64,000 nucleotides of DNA from assembly GCA_964036045.1 (NCBI GenBank), contig OZ038383.1:111387241-111451240 (forward strand). The letters run 5' to 3'. The notes beneath the pieces were generated by a model. The model saw only the letters and a program-made list of their open reading frames with translations. It searched no databases and had not been told where the DNA came from. Below are positions 59,501-64,000 of this stretch, in pieces. Position 1 is the stretch's first letter. Every line of letters starts with the position of its first letter. The translations under genes and the position numbers were made by a program. Source of the stretch: Eutreptiella sp. 'Long Island Sound 2002'. Its lineage: Eukaryota > Euglenozoa > Euglenophyceae > Eutreptiales > Eutreptiaceae.

Positions 59501-62500
59501 CCGAAAGCCTACCGAAAGCCTACCGAAAGCCTGCCGAAAGCGTACCGAAAGCCTACCGAAAGCCTACCGAAAGCCTACCGAAAGCCCACCGAAAGCCTAC
59601 GAAAAGCCTACCGAAAGCCCACCGAAAGCCTACCGAGGGCCTACCGAAAGCCTACCGAAAGCCTACCGAAAGCCTACCGAAGGCCCACCGAAAGCCTACC
59701 GAAAGCCTACCGAAAGCCTACCGAAAGCCTGCCGAAAGCCCAACGAAAGCCTACCGAAAGCCTACCGAAAGCCTGCCGAAAGCGTACCGAAAGCCTACCG
59801 AAAGCCTACCGAAAGCCTACCGAAAGCCTACCGAAAGTGCACCGAAAGCCTACGAAAAGCCTACCAAAAGCCTACCGAGGGCCTACGGAAAGCCTACCGA
59901 AAGCCTACCGAAAGCCTACCGAAAGCCTACCGAAAGCCTACCGAAAGCCTGCCGAAAGCCTACCGAAAGCCTACCGAAAGCCCACCGAAAGCCTACCGAA
60001 AGCCTACCGAAAGCCTACCGAAAGCCTACCGAAAGCCCACCGAAAGGCCACCGAAAGCCTCCGAAAGCCTACCGAAAGCCCACCGAAAGCCTACCGAAAG
60101 CCTACCGAAAGCCTACCGAAAGCCTGCCGAAAGCCCACCGAAAGCCTACCGAAAGCCTACCGAAAGCCTGCCGAAAGCGTACCGAAAGCCTACCGAAAGC
60201 CTACCGAAAGCCTACCGAAAGCCCACCGAAAGCCTACGAAAAGCCTACCGAAAGCCCACCGAAAGCCTACCGAGGGCCTACCGAAAGCCTACCGAAAGCC
60301 TACCGAAAGCCTACCGAAGGCCCACCGAAAGCCCGCCTACCGAAAGCCTACCGAATGCCTACCAAAAAGCCACCGAAAGCCTACCGAAAGCCTACCGAAA
60401 GCCTACCGAAAGCCTGCCGAAAGCATACCGAAAGCCTACCGAAAGCCTACCGAAAGCCTACCGAAAGCCTACCGAAAGCGCACCGAAAGCCTACGAAAAG
60501 CCTACCAAAAGCCTACCGAAAGCCTACCGAGGGCCTACCGAAAGCCTACCGTAAGCCTACCGAAAGCCTACCGAAAGCCTACCGAAAGCCTACCGAAAAC
60601 CTGCCGAAAGCCTACCGAAAGCCTACCGAAAGCCTGCCGAAAGCCTACCGAAAGCCTACCGAAAGCCTACCGAAAGCCTACCGAAAGCCCACCGAAAGCC
60701 CACCGAAAGCCTCCGAAAGCCTACCGAAAGCCCACCGAAAGCCTACCGAAAGCCTACCGAAAGCCTACCGAAAGCCTGCCGAAAGCCCAGCGAAAGCCTA
60801 CCGAAAGCCTACCGAAAGCCTACCGAAAGCCTACCGAAAGCCCACCGAAAGCCTACGAAAAGCCTACCGAAAGCGCACCGAAAGCCTACCGAGGGCCTAC
60901 CGAAAGCCTACCGAAAGCCTACCGAAAGCCTACCGAAGGCCCACCGAAAGCCCGCCTACCGAAAGCCTACCGAATGCCTACCAAAAAGCCACCGAAAGCC
61001 TACCGAAAGCCTACCGAACGCCTGCCGAAAGCCTACCGAAAGCCTACCGAAAGCCTACCGAAAGCCTACCGAAAGCCTGCCAAAAGCGTACCGAAAGCCC
61101 ACCGAAAGCCTACCAAAAGCCTACGGAAAGCCCACCGAAAGCCTACCGAAAGCCCACCGAAAGCCCACCGAAAGCCTACCGAAAGCCTACCGAAAGCCCA
61201 CCGAAAGCCTACCGAAGGCCCACCGAAAGCCTGCCGAAAGCCCACCGAAAGCCTACCGAAGGCCTACCGAAAGCCTACCGAAAGCCTACCCAAAGCCCAC
61301 CGAAAGCGTACCAAAAGCCTACCGAAAGCCTACCGAAAGCCTACCGAAAGCCTACCGAAAGCCCACCGAAAGCCCACCGAAAGCCTACCGAAAGCCTACC
61401 GACAGCCTACCGAAAGCCTACCGAAAGCCTACCGAAAGCCTACCGAAAGCCTACCGAAAGCCCACCGAAAGCCTACCGAAAGCCTACCGAAATCCTACCG
61501 AAAGCCTACCGAAAGCCTACCGAAGGCCCACCGAAAGCCCGCCTACCGAAAGCCTACCGAATGCCTACCAAAAAGCCACTGAAAGCCTACCGAAAGCCTA
61601 CCGAAAGCCTACCGAAAGCCTGCCAAAAGCGTACCGAAAGCGTACCGAAAGCCTACCGAAAGCCTACCGAAAGCCTACCGAAAGCCCACCGAAAGCGTAC
61701 CGAAAGCGTACCGAAAGCCTACCGAAAGCCTACCGAAAGCCTACCGAAAGCCTACCGAAAGCCTACCGAAAGCCTACCGAAAGCCTACCCAAAGCCCACC
61801 GAAAGCCTACCGAAAGCCTACACAAAGCCCACCGAAAGCCTACCGAAAGCCTACCGAAAGCCTACCGAAAGCCTACCGAAAGCCTACCGAAAGCCTACCG
61901 AAAGCCTGCCGAAAGCCTACCGAAAGCCTACCGAAAGCCCACCGAAAGCCTACCGAAAGCCTACCGAAAGCCTACCGAAAGCCTACCGAAAGCCCACCGA
62001 AAGCCCACCGAAAGCCTCCGAAAGCCTACCGAAAGCCCACCGAAAGCCTACCGAAAGCCTACCGAAAGCCTACCGAAAGCCTGCCGAAAGCCCACCGAAA
62101 GCCTACCGAAAGCCTACCGAAAGCCTGCCGAAAGTGTACCGAAAGCCTACCGAAAGCCTACCGAAAGCCTACCGAAAGCCCACCGAAAGCCTACGAAAAG
62201 CCTACCGAAAGCCCACCGAAAGCATACCGAGGGCCTACCGAAAGCCTACCGAAAGCCTACCGAAAGCCTACCGAAGGCCCACCGAAAGCCCGCCTACCGA
62301 AAGCCTACCGAATGCCTACCAAAAAGCCACCGAAAGCCTACCGAAAGCCTACCGAAAGCCTGCCGAAAGCATACCGAAAGCCTACCGAAAGCCTACCGAA
62401 AGCGCACCGAAAGCCTACGAAAAGCCTACCAAAAGCCTACCGAAAGCCTACCGAGGGCCTACCGAAAGCCTACCGAAAGCCTACCGAAAGCCTCCCGAAA

Positions 62501-63740
62501 GCCTACCGAAAGCCTACCGAAAGCCTGCCGAAAGCCTACCGAAAGCCTACCGAAAGCCTGCCGAAAGCCTACCGAAAGCCTACCGAAAGCCTACCGAAAG
62601 CCTACCGAAAGCCCACCGAAAGCCCACCGAAAGCCTCCGAAAGCCTACCGAAAGCCCACCGAAAGCCTACCGAAAGCCTACCGAAAGCCTACCGAAAGCC
62701 TGCCGAAAGCCCACCGAAAGCCTACCGAAAGCCTACCGAAAGCCTGCCGAAAGCGTACCGAAAGCCTACCGAAAGCCTACCGAAAGCCTACCGAAAGCCT
62801 GCCAAAAGCGTACCGAAAGCCCACCGAAAGCCTACCAAAAGCCTACGGAAAGCCCACCGAAAGCCTACCGAAAGCCCACCGAAAGCCCACCGAAAGCCTA
62901 CCGAAAGCCTACCGAAAGCCCACCGAAAGCCTACCGAAGGCCTACCGAAAGCCTGCCGAAAGCCCACCGAAAGCCTACCGAAAGCCTACCGAAAGCCTAC
63001 CAAAAGCCTACCCAAAGCCCACCGAAAGCGTACCAAAAGCCTACCGAAAGCCTACCGAAAGCCTACCGAAAGCCCTACCGAAAGCCCACCGAAAGCCCAC
63101 CGAAAGCCTACCGAAAGCCTACCGAGGGCCTACCGAAAGCCTACCGAAAGCCTACCGAAAGCCTACCGAAGGCCCACCGAAAGCCCGCCTACCGAAAGCC
63201 TACCGAATGCCTACCAAAAAGCCACCGAAAGCCTACCGAAAGCCTACCGAAAGCCTACCGAACGCCTACCGAAAGCCTACCGAAAGCCTACCGAAAGCCT
63301 ACCGAAAGCCTGCCAAAAGCGTACCGAAAGCCCACCGAAAGCCTACCAAAAGCCTACGGAAAGCCCACCGAAAGCCTACCGAAAGCCCAGCGAAAGCCCA
63401 CCGAAAGCCTACCGAAAGCCTACCGAAAGCCCACCGAAAGCCTACCGAAGGCCTACCGAAAGCCTGCCGAAAGCCCACCGAAAGCCTACCGAAAGCCTAC
63501 CGAAAGCCTACCAAAAGCCTACCCAAAGCCCACCGAAAGCGTACCAAAAGCCTACCGAAAGCCTACCGAAAGCCTACCGAAAGCCTACCGAAAGCCCACC
63601 GAAAGCCCACCGAAAGCCTACCGAAAGCCTACCGACAGCCTACCGAAAGCCTACCGAAAGCCTACCGAAAGCCTACCGAAAGCCTACCGAAAGCCTACCG
63701 AAAGCCTACCGAATGCCTACCAAAAAGCCACCGAAAGCCT
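41585..63740 (+). repeat. Marker-bearing half of the 11-bp satellite
   Basis: The variant string ACCGAATGCCTACCAAAAAG followed by CCACCG recurs more than twenty times, for example at 41,585, 46,114, 48,765, 49,187, 55,310, 55,468 and 56,536, often 410-490 bp apart. The same string ends 11-bp blocks 1 and 2. In the first part of the block (36.5-40.8 kb) the corresponding place reads ACCGAATGCCTACCGAACG. Confidence 0.8.
45121..50360 (+). repeat. 4.4-kb-lag duplication in the 11-bp satellite
   Basis: The segment around 45,579-45,773, with the rare unit CCAGCCGAAAG and the marker CCTACGACATGCC just after, is repeated 4,436 bp on at 50,015-50,209. A third ACGACATGCC marker lies near 47,848. Matching extends at least from about 45,121 to 45,900 on the left copy. 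Confidence 0.75.
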
Positions 63741-64000
63741 ACCGAAAGCCTACCGAAAGCCTACCGAACGCCTACCGAAAGCCTACCGAAAGCCTACCGA
63801 AAGCCTACCGAAAGCCTCCCGAAAGCCTACCGAAAGCCTACCGAAAGCCTGCCGAAAGCCTACCGAAAGCCTACCGAAAGCCTGCCGAAAGCCTACCGAA
63901 AGCCTACCGAAAGCCTACCGAAAGCCTACCGAAAGCCCACCGAAAGCCCACCGAAAGCCTCCGAAAGCCTACCGAAAGCCCACCGAAAGCCTACCGAAAG

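Larger units (their letters stand above)
36431..64000 (+). repeat. 11-bp satellite, main block (27.6 kb, runs off the window)
   Basis: About 2,500 units of CCTACCGAAAG. Recurrent variants are CCCACCGAAAG, CCTGCCGAAAG, CCTACCAAAAG, CCTACGGAAAG and CGTACCGAAAG. Three units make 33 bp, or eleven codons, so every forward frame reads the same peptide (KPTESLPKAYR) in a different permutation and no consensus frame has a stop. The reverse strand has TAG in each unit unless T becomes C. Forward frames therefore reach up to about 2,540 codons (46,114-53,745) and several overlap in different frames. I see no promoter, start context, intron or frame preference to support translation. Confidence 0.97.

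Noticed and set aside
12867-64000. CRISPR array or telomere tract
   Set aside because: There are no unique spacers between units, the period is 10-11 bp, and the unit does not resemble a known telomere repeat such as TTTAGGG. The setting is eukaryotic.

Overview
This is eukaryotic nuclear DNA, probably from a flagellate protist or alga; I cannot name the species. The evidence is a gene split by GT-AG introns, an ATG in a good Kozak-like context, no bacterial operon structure, and a 51 kb satellite array. The spliced gene encodes a polycystin-2-like (TRPP) channel, a family usually tied to cilia and flagella. The unique part is moderately GC-rich and full of pure G or C runs of 10 to 19 bases.

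Positions 1-12,866 are mostly single copy. An intronless minus-strand gene (1527-2447) encodes a permuted papain-like (YiiX/NlpC-P60-type, peptidase C92-like) thiol hydrolase or amidase with a coiled-coil insertion. Between about 3.7 and 10.8 kb I reconstruct six exons of a polycystin-2-like gene on the minus strand. All five internal junctions have GT-AG ends and matching phase, and together the exons encode most of the extracellular TOP/polycystin domain plus S2 and S3. Exons for S1, S4, the pore and S6 were not found, so the gene is partial, degenerate, or has exons I cannot recognise. The introns hold G/C homopolymers, a diverged 0.1 kb dispersed repeat in two copies, and an AT-rich island. 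A 21-bp minisatellite lies at 2.7-2.9 kb and an alternating purine-pyrimidine tract at 11.3 kb.

Positions 12,867-64,000 are a single continuous satellite field, all in one orientation and running off the window. It alternates two families: an 11-bp unit (consensus CCTACCGAAAG, about 28.9 kb in all) and a 10-bp unit (consensus ACCGATCAAG, about 21.7 kb). The order is 11, 10, 11, 10, spacer, 10, 11. The units share ACCGA and AAG and look related. The two switches from 11-mer to 10-mer use the same breakpoint sequence, as do the two switches from 10-mer to 11-mer. The only break in the field is a 0.55 kb spacer at 35.5-36.06 kb. It is made of a third, 22-bp repeat family interrupted by about 0.36 kb of unique sequence that contains a 262-bp element with perfect 17-bp terminal inverted repeats.

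The very long open frames in the satellite (up to about 2,540 codons) follow from stop-free units whose length is not a multiple of three, so every forward frame reads the same permuted peptide. I do not annotate them as genes. The points most worth following up are the two-family satellite with shared breakpoints, a 10.9 kb stretch of 10-mers that keeps its register without one indel, and the position of this field just upstream of a polycystin gene whose 5' exons are missing.
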